Shown here: positions 23,358 through 36,934 of the stretch, piece after piece
Numbering within the stretch: the first letter of the stretch is position 1
Layout of the letters: each line of letters opens with the position of its first letter
Translations under genes and position numbers: made by a program
Assembly: GCA_024195585.1 (NCBI GenBank)
Contig: SWBL01000008.1
Span: 1 to 64,000 of the forward strand
Reading direction: 5' to 3'
Origin: Aureobasidium sp. EXF-3400
Lineage: Eukaryota > Ascomycota > Dothideomycetes > Dothideales > Saccotheciaceae
Length of the DNA stretch: 64,000 nucleotides
The notes under the pieces: model-generated
The model's input: the letters and a program-made list of their open reading frames with translations, nothing else
Told to the model about the DNA's origin: nothing
Database searches by the model: none

Positions 23358-25684
23358 CTAAAAGTATCGCTTGTACGCCCACCGGATCCTGTTCACCACC
23401 TTCCTCTGTTTCTTGATTCCAGTCCGAACATCGACCAATTCCTCCACATCCTCGACAAAGTCCCTGAATACCTGCGCAGGCATGACTCGGTATGCAGCCT
23501 CGCGCAAAACATGTACCTCGCACAACAACAATCCATGATCCTTGTAATACAGCTCTCCAAATTTTTCTGTAGGCGTCGAGTTGGTGAGCACTCGATCAAT
23601 GTTGCGCAGTTGTCGCATCATATGTCCTTGCTTGCGACTTGCGTCTGCGCCTCGTCGTGATGTGAATGCAGATGACATCCAGCGTGAGATACCGATCGTG
23701 ACGAGAATGCCAGGAGTCAGTCCTACAAAGCCAAACACCAGTTCCTGACTCTTGAGCAATGCATCGATGCCGCCCATAGCTACTTCGACATCGACCTTGG
23801 TCTTTTGTACCTGAATCAACAGTGCGCGAATCAGGTTTCCACGGATAGTGCCCATGAAGGGACTAGACAAATCCTTCTCGTATGCCTTGAGCACTGGTGT
23901 CAAGTCACCCTCGCGGACCTTGGCTCTAATGCTTGCAATCTCTGCTTCTGTGAGCGGGCTGCCGGTTTCTGTCGCATTGCCTGGGTTGTCTACTGCAAAG
24001 TCCACGACCATGCGCTCTAAGCTGGCTCTGTCACCCTCGAGGGACCTTTTGGACATGATCGACACCTCGCTGTCTTTATCATGGCGAATTGTCTGAATGA
24101 CTTTGCGAGTAGGCTCTACACACCAGTTGATCCAAAAGTCGCGGATGGTGTGGCCAAATTCTTGAATCCAGGTAAGAATTTCTGCTTTGCGGTTGACAAG
24201 GTAGCGGAGGATGGTGCTCGACGAGAGAATGCCTACAGTGATGGGGAACCAGTATCGGACAATACGCGATGGCTTGCCGTGTTTCTGCACCATGACCTTT
24301 GACTGCTGCGTGTACTCGGGAATTCTGGCATGTAGCATCTTGATCAGTCTGTCCGCAATGGTCGCAGGATGTACTCCCAGCTCAGAGGCTTCTCTATTTT
24401 CTTGCGTGTAGACTTCAACATCGTAAAGCGGATCGTCATCGGTGGCTCCTGCAATGGCTGCGTCGAATTTATCAACAGCAAGCTCTTCTTCGTTGACCTT
24501 GGCGAGGACAGCATCCATAAGAGCAACATTGCGTGCTACACTGGCCTTCCACTTGTCTCGGCCGTGACTGCCACTAGGCGTTGCAAAGCCTTCTCCATGC
24601 ATGTTTTCATTCATCAGGCCCTCGCCTAGCAACACACCTAGCGCGTTGGCTCCACGCAATCTGCACCTCTTGAGCTCGTTCTGCTTCTGACGAACAGAAC
24701 CACGAATCCTGGCGACAGGACTCACAACACGTTTGCGCATCTCCTTGACACTCTTCTCTCTGACCACCTCTTTGACCAACCCATAAAATTCAGACCAACG
24801 CGCCGTTAGGCTCTGCTGAGCCTCAGCACCAGCATCGCGAATGTTGAAATCAGCGCTTCTCCGACGGACATCAGCCCAGACGTAGTGACTCCACTCGGCC
24901 AGGCGCAGAGGAGCGGTTTGTATGCTATAAAGTGCAGTTGCGTGTTGACTTCCCAGCACCTGATCCCAATACCAGACATCGTCTGCAAGAGCAACTGTCT
25001 CATCCAGCAGGCGCGACAATATCAAGCCATATACCTGGACAGTAGCTTTTGCGACCAGCAGCCATGCCAGCTCTTGCTCATATTCACCATCGTGCTTTTG
25101 CGTAGACAGATCCTCTCCTTCGTTCGGTAACGAGAGTTGGGCACGTGTGAGGTAGTGGTGGATTTGCGATGCTGAAAGTATAGGATTTCTCGAAGACGGG
25201 GTTATAGATAGCGATTTGACCAGTGATTGCAGGTGTTCTGCGCGGTCAGAAGGGAAGTGTTGATCATCGCCAGTGATGTTGATAGGGCCGACGGGTGGTG
25301 GTGCATTCAGCTGTAGACGGTCGATTTGCGAGTCTACTCGTCGCACTTGGCTGCAATCTTGTGGTTAGCTCCATGAACAGTCTTGTGTATGCCCAATTTT
25401 CTGCATCTCCGTGTGCAAAAGACTGTCACAGCGTAGCTGCAGAAATGCACAATGTTTCTGCAAAGAGTGTGGTTTCCGATGAGAAATCTCACGAAAGGCT
25501 ATCTCCATGGCCAGAGTCGCATTTCAGTCGCAACTGTGTATTTCGGCAGCGTACAACAAGCCTTGTACTCGCGTGGAGAGAGAGAGTCAATCGCAAGATT
25601 GTGACAGTCTTTGGCACACGGAGAGGTGCTAGCTTCAGTAATCAGTAGGAATCAGTGGTCAACTCACTCGACAACAAAAGACAT
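23358..25684 (-). CDS. nca2: Nca2 family mitochondrial membrane protein
   Basis: Exons (minus) 25684-25668 and 25350-23358 give 669 aa. The first coding exon is only 17 nt (MSFVVD...) and is followed by a 317-nt intron, long for this window. The join gives MSFVVDQVRRVDSQIDRL, a typical Nca2 start. The body has the conserved RDFWINWCVEPTRKV segment, the SLERMVVDF segment and the C-terminal FVGLTPGILVTIGISRW membrane helix; another membrane stretch is WFPITVGILSSSTILRYL. In yeast Nca2 acts in mitochondria with Nca3 to control expression of ATP synthase subunits 6 and 8. Family match is strong; role by homology. Confidence 0.9.
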
Positions 25685-26409
25685 ATTCGCGCCCGTGTCC
25701 GTAGAAAACAAGACTCTTCTCAGAGATCAATGTTCTCTTGTCATGACTCTCCAAAGAACTTGGTGTCGCTGGCTGGCCAAGTTGTGCAACGTGGGACCAA
25801 CAAACGTGGGCAGCCAAGCTGTGATGATGATGACGAAAGTCTTGCTTGACAAACCCGGGGTTTCCATCATGTGTCAGACCAGAGCATGGCTTTTTGTGCC
25901 CACGCCAACAACTCACAAGGCTGACTGCATGAACGAGGTCTAACGCTTTTTGGAGAACCTTCGACCAGTCATGTTGCAACTCATCCTGAGACTGAAGCTT
26001 CTGGCGCTGTAAGCTTGCAAGTAGCGGCGATCTAGCATCTCTTTTTGGACAATCACATGGTCAAGATCTGACTACATCTTTTGTGAGACACTCGATATAA
26101 GAATTGGAAACGTAGGATATTTTGTCTTGCATGCAATTCCATGCATCTATATCTTTTCAGAAAACTAGGCAAGTCGGAACGCAACTCAGATGTGTGCTCG
26201 CGTGTATGCATCTCCCTCAGTTCGTCTAGTAACAAGAACTCCATCCCAATGCAGAAGATACGAAGAAAGAAGGGCAATTAGAAGAAAGAGGTCCGGTAAG
26301 CGCTGAAACCTGAAATCTGCAGAGACAGAACGTCCAGGCGTCATCGTGCCAAGTCCAAAAACAGCGGACGAAAGCGTGTCGAAATGAAAAGTGGACTTGT
26401 AGAGCACGC
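25685..26409. other. intergenic, nothing recognised
   Basis: The 725 bp between the Nca2 start and the Erg25 stop (both minus). A 110-codon plus-strand open frame (25611-25943) lacks any signature. Presumed Nca2 promoter and Erg25 3' UTR. Confidence 0.5.
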
Positions 26410-27515
26410 TTACTGTGCCTTTCTGGCCTTTGCAAGCTTCTTCTCTCTTCTTCTCTTGGAAGCCTCAGCACCGGCCTCGGTGTCCAAGCAGTAGTCCCAC
26501 CAGCGGAAAGAGCTCGAGTAGTTGCCAATGAACTTTTCGTGGTGAACGTCGTGGTGCTCAGCGCCAGCCCAGAAGGGAAGGAAGTGGTGGAGCGACCAGG
26601 GGAACTCGTAGCCAGAGTGTGCGTCGATGGCTTGGAACAGGCGAAGGACGATCCAGATGTACATGGTCAAAATGTGGAGGTCCTTGGTGATAGCGCACCA
26701 CACGATGGGGATACCAACGGTACCGAAACCCAAGCTCATGACTTCAATTGGCGAGGCGTATTCGGCGGCGAGACCGAAGGGAGCAGAGTATTGGTGGTGA
26801 ATCTTGTGGACAGCCTTGTAAAGAGGACCCCAGTGGAAGGCGCGGTGCATCCAGTAGTGCCATGCATCCTCGAAGACGAAGAAGATTGCGATCTGATAGG
26901 CCATCTTGTAGAGAGGAGGGAATGGAACGCTGGTGCCGAGACCGAAGAACTGAGCCATAGGGTGGAAGAGCCTGAAGAAGCTGGAGTTAGCAATATGATC
27001 TTGGTTGATAATCCTAGAGTATTGTCATACCAAATCTGAGGAAGCTCAACTGTGAAGTGACTCAATAGAACGAGCTTGGCGCATTGGCATTGTTCAGCGG
27101 CAGTAGGGATTTTTTGCTGAAGACTGTGTCAGTATGCTGATAGCCTGGCGCAACAAAGGCAATTGTTTGACATACGTTCTGAATCTTGTACTTGTTGAAG
27201 TAGGGAATACAGTCGATAATGATCCAGGGAAGCGAGCGGCCGAAGTAGACGAGTTCGTGCATCAAGAAGGACATGATACCAGTGGCGAGCACATCGTTAC
27301 CAATGTACGCATACCAAGCCATCCACAGTTTCTCAAAGTAGTTGAGGTGTACATTGTACTCAGAAACCTTGTCGAATTGGTTCCAGTATGTGTCGGAGGT
27401 GTGAGGGAGAGCGTGCTCAAGAATAGCTGTCGCGTTGCTATCGACAAGTCAGATTGCGTGTCCCCGAAGTCAACAAAGTTGAGTACAAAGGGGGCGTAAC
27501 TCACAGGTACGACAT
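26410..27515 (-). CDS. erg25: C-4 methylsterol oxidase (Erg25), ergosterol biosynthesis
   Basis: Exons (minus) 27515-27505, 27437-27176, 27116-27031, 26971-26410 give 306 aa; the first coding exon is 11 nt (MSYL). The three histidine boxes of the fatty-acid-hydroxylase/sterol-desaturase superfamily are visible: HYWMHR, HKIHH and HHDVHH, which bind the di-iron centre. Hydrophobic stretches fit an ER membrane protein, and the tail is Lys/Arg-rich ([16 protein letters not shown]). It oxidises the C-4 methyl groups of 4,4-dimethylzymosterol on the way to ergosterol, using oxygen with electrons from cytochrome b5. Intact, single-copy type core gene. Confidence 0.95.
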
Positions 27516-28810
27516 GATGCAAGCCTCTCTGAATCCTTCAATTGAAGGATCTTATCGCAGATAGAGAGAGAACCCGTAGGTGAGTGTGTATGAGTGTGAG
27601 CAACAAAGGACTTGAAGAAGTGATGAGCTACCCTTTTTCTAAACAACCACTCCGCCGCCCACGTCGGACCAACGTTAAATTTCCAGTGAGGACCAAAATC
27701 ATACGATTTGCCCACATATGGTTCCACATGGTCCCTGAATTCGCGGAGGCTAGAAGGTCCGACCAGCCCTTTGGGGGATGATCAAAGCCAAGATCTGGTG
27801 CCTCGGCCAATCAGAGCCCTCACCGCGCCTAAGCTAAGCATTGAGATCATCTCGTCGACGCGCACAAAACAAAGGCCCATGCCGGAGAGCTCCCTTTTCT
27901 TTTTTGCCCCCTATCAAAGCCACAAACCCGAGCCATCCACCTGCCGTACAGACACCGGAATTCTGGTCTGACGGCGGCAATTGCGTGGCTCCACTTGTAG
28001 CATCTTATCACCAGATCTTTGAGAATCGTACGAAGATCCCGAACAAACCACTCTTTACCATAAAATACTACATCTGTTGTTCAAATCCCGAGTCGCCGTG
28101 ATTGTGGTGGCATGCATGGATGGCCTCATTTCTCGTACCATGTTTGAGCTGATATTACATGCTCATGTGTGTTTGTTGTTCGTGGTCTTGATTTTGTCTC
28201 AACACATCTCGCTTGCCGCCGTGGATGAGAAGTGCCTCTTCCACGTCATATCCACCAAGTGTCCATATTTAGTAGGTAAACTCCAATGATTAACTCTGAT
28301 TCTCTCATCCTTGTCTACGAAGTGTCAAAGATGGATAACGACATGCCTGCGGAAAGGTCCACGACAGCGGATCAATCGGATAGTCAGCAAAAGAAAAGAA
28401 CCAACTCTCATTTCCTTAAAGTCTGCATATTGACATCCGATCAATGCTAGAGAGAAACAAAAAAAAAAGGTATTAAGAAAAAAGACCAGACCACGAAAAT
28501 ATCTCCTCATTCTGCTCTCTGCATCAGAAAAAGCGCCTGTTGTCTTTTCACTTTCCTAAACCTCCTAGATGTAAGAAAAGGCTTTGGTTTCTCGTTCCTT
28601 CTATCCTCCTTCTTTCTTCTTTTGCTTCTTGTTTCCTGAAGCGACAACAACAGCAACCTGCTGTGATTCCTCATCTCTCGGCGACGGCGTTTCTCGTAAT
28701 TGTAAGAAGAACAATGTGCTGCGGTGGACTGTGATGCAGATGACTATTACCATGCGTACGGCCCAGTTTTTGGTATGTGTCCAAGAACAGCAAAGGTGCT
28801 TGCAGCTGCA
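27516..28810. other. intergenic, nothing recognised
   Basis: About 1.3 kb between the Erg25 start and the SR-kinase stop (both minus). Presumed Erg25 promoter plus SR-kinase 3' flank. Short open frames on both strands overlap each other and have no signature. A pyrimidine-rich stretch lies at 28585-28640. Confidence 0.5.
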
Positions 28811-30765
<1,955 letters not shown>

Positions 30766-32550
30766 TTTCGGACGTCTAAACAATGGCGCGCTGCAGCTTG
30801 CTGGCTCTGATGGACTATCAGTAGCCGGCGGAGCAAGAAAGAAGAAGAAGAAGAATGAAGAGTCGAGACGCGGGAGCTCTTTGTGCGGAGATGTGTGTCG
30901 CTTGCGTCGTCGTTGTCGAATGCGCGCGGCTGGTGGGAAGTGGTGGTCGAGTAATACGAATGCTGGACTTGCGCCGACGAAGGAGGGGCTTGTCGTCGAT
31001 ATGCTGTGCTGTCGCAACTCGCGGCGGGCGTCAAAGCAGACAGACAGCGGCGCGGGTCGGGGAGTGACGCTGTACACTTGCTTGGTTGCGTTCTCTCAGT
31101 GGTCAAAGCGGTGCCCTGCCAACTTGATTCTGGCTCTTGAATCTTATGATCAACCACCTGCTTGCTTTGTTGCTTGTTTGTCCATGCACGACTTTGTCAC
31201 TCAACAGCCTTCTATGCCGATGGGGATGCAATATCTAGATGGTTGGGATGTGTCCGCCATTTTCAGGTCCTTGTCACGTCACGTCCTTGACCAAAAGAAA
31301 CCAACTCGATCGCGAACCAGCACAAGCTTCACTCATCAACAGTGTCTCTCTGGATGTATCATATCTCCCCGAACCTCTTTTTCTTTTCTTGTACAGCTTG
31401 AACGTCTATTTATTGGTGCTCGACAACGATTAGACTATCGTGTACGCTCTTGGCCTGTGCTCTGTCTTTTCTTGCCAATGGCGGGGTGGTTGGTCTTCTC
31501 CACCGACGTATGCCTTGCTCATCGAGTATTGGCCATCCAAGTCACACTCGCTCCTGTCAGACAGCCAATCCTTCTGAAACATGTCACTTGTGCCTGTTTG
31601 TACTGTTCTATAAAAACAAGTACTGTGCCATGTGGTTTTGCTGGTTATGACATAACTTATTACCCACTAGTGCGCGGTTCAACCGCTGACACCCGGTTTC
31701 ACCAGCTTCATAACGACATGTGCTGAATCTACTACACTTCCAGAGGTATTTGATGAATCTTCATGGCGCTATACAGGTAGACTATCACCCATAGGAAGAC
31801 ATGATCTTGTTTGACGGCACAAGCGCAATGAAGGAGAGCTTGAATATGTCACGTCTCGGCGGATGCTAGCCTCACTTATGTAGCCACCATGTATCCACGG
31901 TAGAGCTACGCATATTGCAGATTTCCACATACGCAGGAGAACAATTACTGCGTTAGACTATCGCCTTAAATTCGCGTAATCAAGGACATCGAGTACTCGT
32001 TGACAGTAGCCAAAGTACGGTGGCCCAATTTCCTAGAGAACAGGGTCGTCCTATTAGCATCCACGTTTCGACATACATTGTAGGCAGTGGTCAAGAGGTC
32101 ATCTCTGTTGGCCTATCTGACCTGATATAAAAACAAGACCGATTACTCTCATAGTAAAGGAGTTCTGAGGTTAAAAGAGACACGTCACAGGGGTTTAGAG
32201 TGAAGGACGATTGACATGCCTTTTTATCTATGATTTTGACTAGCGACTACAGCAGAAGGTGCTCGAGCAGCAAAACATGGATTTGCAGAGTCAGGCAAGA
32301 TTGCTTTGTATACTCTGAGTATCACTATGACTGTTCCATCTGTGCAAGCAGAGCCTAGTGAACAACGAGTAAAATCAACTTGAATGTTAGCTGTCATGTG
32401 TTGGTGATGTCTCTCCGCACTGTTTGGATGCAGCAGCCTCGGAGCGGAGATAAGAAGTAGTGACGGCGTCATGGCGATTGTCGCAGAAGCTCTCAAGCTC
32501 TCGTTCAATCAATCACAGCACTTGTGATTGTAGCTATTCGATTCAACAGC
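30766..32550. other. intergenic: divergent promoters of the SR-kinase and DDB1 genes
   Basis: About 1.8 kb between divergent genes. A purine run at 30834-30857 (pyrimidine on the SR-kinase coding strand) is 70-90 bp upstream of its ATG and looks like a fungal CT-rich core promoter tract. A 370-codon plus-strand frame (30614-31726) overlaps the kinase first exon and has no signature. Nothing else seen. Confidence 0.45.
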
Positions 32551-35500
32551 ATGGCGTATTTGGCATCTATTCACAGGCCCAGCAGCGTCCGGCACGCGCT
32601 GAAGCTGAACTTCCTCGGCGCCCAAGATGACACCCTTGTGGTGGCGTAGGTTACATCTTACCAGCTTCGGTGTATGCGCTGACAACAAGGTAGCAAGGCC
32701 AACCGCCTCGAGTTTTATGCCCAGCAACAAGATGGCCTCGTATTGCAGCACTCAAAAGCCATCTACGGCAAAGTCATCATGCTGCAAAGCATCCGTCCTG
32801 CCTCATCCGAGACCGATCACCTCTTCGTCGGAACCGATCGATACATGTACTTCACTCTCTCATGGGATGCCACCAAAAAACAACTACGAACCGAGGACAG
32901 TTTCAAGGATTTGTCCGACAGAGCAGCAAGAGAAGCACAGCTGGGAGAACGATGCAACATCGATCACACACGAAGGTACATGACTATCGAGATCTACGAA
33001 GGAATCGTTTCTGTCGTCCCCATTGCACACGAAACCAAGCGCAAATCAACTTCGACCGCTCAGCTGGGCGGCATAGGCGAGCCAACCTCCGTTAGGATAC
33101 CTGAACTCAATGTACGATCATCGACTTTCTTGCACAGGAGGAGCGAAAAGGCGAAGCCACAACTGGCCTTACTCCACGAGGACTCTATGGGAAAAGTCCG
33201 CCTGAAGGTCCGCGAACTCGAATACACTTCGTCACTCAAGGCCAACGAGCCTGGAACAGCCGAACTTGGAAATGAGCAAGACGCAGATGAAGAGCTAGAT
33301 TTGGGTGCCAGCCATCTCATACCTCTACCCCACCCAGCCTACGGTGTGCTTATTCTGGGAGAGACGAGTATCTCATATTGCGAAGAGTTCGATGGCAGAA
33401 TGACCAAAGTCACAAAGAGTGAACCACTAAAAGAAGCCACAATCTTTGTCGCCTGGACACAAATCGACGACCAGCGCTTCGTCCTTGCCGACGAATACGG
33501 TAAGTTATACTTGCTGATGGTAACCCTGAATAGTAAGAGCGATCTCGAGGGCTGGAAGTTGGATGTTATCGGTGAGACTTCACGAGCATCGACCTTGGTC
33601 TACTTGGACGGTGGTCGCATCTTCGTGGGCTCACATCAAGGCAATTCTCAACTCATTCAAATCACTCCTGGCTCTATCGAGATTCTTCAGACCTTCCCCA
33701 ACATTGCGCCCATCCTCGATTTTACTGTCATGGATATGGGTAATCGCTCTTCTGACGCTCAGGTCAATGAGTACTCGTCCGGGCAGGCTCGCATCGTCAC
33801 AGGTAGTGGTGCGTTTAAGGACGGTAGCCTACGCAGCGTGAGAAGTGGTGTGGGTCTCGAAGACCTTGGTTCCATTGGCGAGATGGAAAATATCACCGAA
33901 GTCTTCAGCCTGAAATCGAATCCAGCGCTCGACTTTGTAGACACACTGGTTGTGTCTTTCATTGCACACACCCGTGTGTTTAACTTCTCGGCTGATGGCG
34001 ACGTTGAGGAAGTCGACAACTTCAAGGGAATGGATTTGGCTCAAAGCACCCTATTCGCTACCAATCTCTCTAAGGGGAGGATCCTGCAAATCACTGCCTC
34101 TGCCGTCCATATCGTCGACCCTGAGAGTGGCATGAATCTAGCTAGCTGGTCGCCGGAGGGCGGCTCTTCCATCGCTGCAGCTTCGGTAGCAGACAACAAC
34201 ATCTTGGTTTCTGTCAGTGGCGTTGGTCTTTCGATGCTTGACGTTTCTAGCGACAACGTCAAGGTAACGGCATCGAGAACGTTTGACGCTGGCTCACAAG
34301 TCGCTTGCATATCATTGTCACCCACATTACGGAACACTTGTGTTGTTGGCTTCTGGCAAGACGCAAGCATATCGTTGCTCGACGCTTCTTCATTGAAGAC
34401 CATTCACTCGGAGACAATCGACGAAGAGAGCATAGCAGTTCCTCGTTCATTGCTTGTCGCTCCAATCCTCGAAGGCTCTTTGCCAACCCTGTTTATCGGT
34501 ATGGCAGACGGACATGTCGTTACATATTCGATTGATCCTAGTACCAATGCTCTCTCTTCAAAGAAGAGTATCATCCTTGGTACACAACAGGCCAGCTTCA
34601 AGGCTTTGCCTAAGGGCGACGGTCTGAATACTGTGTTTGCCATCTGCGAGCACCCGAGTCTGATCTATGGATCAGAAGGTCGTATTGTGTATTCTGCCAT
34701 CACAGCAGAAGATGCAACATGTGTATCTCCTTTCGATGCAGAGGCTTTCCCCAACGCTATCGCAATTGCCACAGCGAACGAACTCAAGCTTGCTATCGTG
34801 GACGAGGAAAGAACGACCCATGTGCAGACGTTACCAGTCAACGAGACTGTCCGCAGGATTGCATATTCTGCAGACTTACGTGCTTTTGGTATGGGGACAA
34901 TCAAACGCACCATCAAAGATAGCTTTGAACACATCGAGAGTCACTTCAAGCTTGTGGACGAAGTTGCGTTCCAAGAGTTGCACACTTTTGCTCTCAACCA
35001 AGAAGAATTGGTTGAAAGTTGCATTCGTGCCAAGCTAGATGATGGCACAGGTGATCTTGTCGAGCGCTTTGTTGTAGGCACAAGTTATATCGAGGAAGAT
35101 GTCGGAGATGCACCTAGAGGCCGTATCTTGGTATTCGAGGTGACAGAGGACCGACATCTCAAGCTTGTGGCTGAGCATGCAGTCAAAGGAGCATGTAGAT
35201 GTCTAGCAATGTGCGAGGGTCGTATTGTGGCCGCCCTCGTCAAGACAGTAAGTTTTGATGAACTTCAATCACAGCCCATCTGCTTACGTATCATAGGTCG
35301 TGGTGTACAACTTCAAGTACGAAACAGCAAGCCGACCATTCCTCGACAAAGTCGCAAGCTACCGAACATCCACAGCACCCATCGATATCTCAGTAACAGG
35401 AGACCAAATCGCCATTGCAGATCTGATGAAGAGCGTTTCGGTCGTGCAATACAAGAGAGGCATCAACGGCCAAGACGACACCCTCAACGAGGTCGCCCGC

Positions 35501-36043
35501 CACTACGACACCACCTGGGGCACAGCCGTCGCCAACATCTCAGCCAACACCTATCTCGAAAGCGACGCCGAAGGCAACCTGCTCGTGCTCAATCAAGACA
35601 CCAACGGCTTCTCAGAAGAAGACAAACGCCGTCTGCGCGTACTCTCAGACATGCAACTCGGCGAAATGGTAAACCGCATCCGCCACATCGATATCCAACC
35701 CACTCCCAACGCCATCGTCATCCCCTCTGCTTTCCTCGCCACTGTCGAGGGTGCTATCTACCTCTTCGCTACCATTGCTTCTCAACACCAAGACACACTT
35801 ATGCGTTTGCAAGAGAATATGGCGGAAAAGGTCAGCAGTCCTGGCAATGTGCCGTTTAATCGCTACCGCGCGTACAAGACTACGGTGCGTGAGAGTGAAG
35901 AGCCGAATCGCTTTGTCGATGGCGAGTTGATTGAGCGCTTCCTGGACTGCGATGAGAAGTTGCAGGAGGAGATTGTGCAAGGACTCAGTGTTGATGTCGA
36001 GGAGGTCAGGGGTATTGTCGAAGCGCTGAGGAGGTTGCATTAA
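32551..36043 (+). CDS. ddb1: DDB1 (UV-damaged DNA-binding protein 1), Cul4 ubiquitin ligase adaptor
   Basis: Exons 32551-32645, 32694-35247, 35297-36043 give 1131 aa, the usual DDB1 length. The start MAYLASIHRPSSV and the segment AKANRLEFY...GLVLQHSKAIYGKV at the first junction match the first beta-propeller of the family. The C-terminal domain (RPFLDKVASYRT, DLMKSVSVVQY, GEMVNRIRHID, VDGELIERFLDC) is the conserved CPSF-A region. DDB1 forms three beta-propellers. It links Cul4 to WD40 substrate receptors for nucleotide-excision repair, replication control and, in fungi, heterochromatin and DNA methylation. Intact. Confidence 0.93.
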
Positions 36044-36934
36044 TGCGAAAGGGAAGGTTCCTTCGTTCACCCAAGAAACAGTCAGTAGTATAGAGGACGA
36101 CCAATCTCATTCTTTACTTATATCAGCCATTTTTCATTCATGTGCTAATATTCTCTTGATCACCACGCCCTCTACTATCCACTCACAATGATTCAGAGCA
36201 GTACATCATAGATTTGCATCAAGAATCTGCTGGTTTCTTTCTTCTTCACAGTCAATCACCTGGTATGCTTTTGACTGACACATCTCTAAATTTCTTGTTC
36301 TTGAAGTCCCAGATCAAGACTTTCCTCATGGAAACAATGGAGAGGAATTCCACAAACGTGTTGAACACTTTAAAACGTGGTTATCGGCACAAGGCTTATC
36401 AAAACATCTTCGGTCTCACTGGTGCCGTGGTTGCAGTTGCCGCTTTCACATATTCCTGGTATGCAAGGATGGAAAAGGTAGAGAGTTTTCGGTGAAAGTG
36501 GTGGTCAAACTTTGGTCAGATAAACCAGCGTACGAAAACAGTCAGGGTCGAAAAAAGCAGGAACGGGCACCCATTCTGCTAGATCATGAGAATGGTCAAG
36601 GTACAACTCAATCAAGACAACACAAGCACAAAGGGACGAATGTAGACCGTGATCACAAGCTCGAAAGAGACAGATAGATTTCAGAGATCGGAAAAATCGA
36701 GTGCATAGAGAAACAAAGACAGAAAATGACCGCTCGCCTGCTATAAGGGTAATTGAGAACACAAAAAGAACAACAAAAAAAGATCCATCCTCATCATCAG
36801 AAAGCAGAAATGAAAGAAAGGTGACCACAGAAAAGAAGAAGCAAGATTTTTGAAGGCCGTCTCTCAGCCGCAACTTGAGGAAAACAAGGACTGGGACTTC
36901 AAAGATTGACAAACAGTCAACAAACAACTTTTGT
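36044..36934. other. convergent intergenic region
   Basis: About 890 bp between the DDB1 stop and the DENN gene stop. It holds a possible small ORF (next entry) and A-rich 3' flank (36700-36860). Nothing else recognised. Confidence 0.45.
36328..36495 (+). CDS. possible 55-aa single-pass membrane microprotein
   Basis: ATG 36328 opens a short frame METMERNSTNVLNTLKRGY... with one good membrane helix (LTGAVVAVAAFTYSWYA) and a basic flank, followed by a stop at 36495. Shape resembles tiny mitochondrial or ER proteins. It could equally be a chance frame in the DDB1 3' flank. No family recognised. Confidence 0.25.
   Translation: METMERNSTNVLNTLKRGYRHKAYQNIFGLTGAVVAVAAFTYSWYARMEKVESFR

Noticed and set aside
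26539..27039. 166-codon plus-strand frame over Erg25
   Set aside because: Antisense of the histidine-box exon, which is a certain gene.
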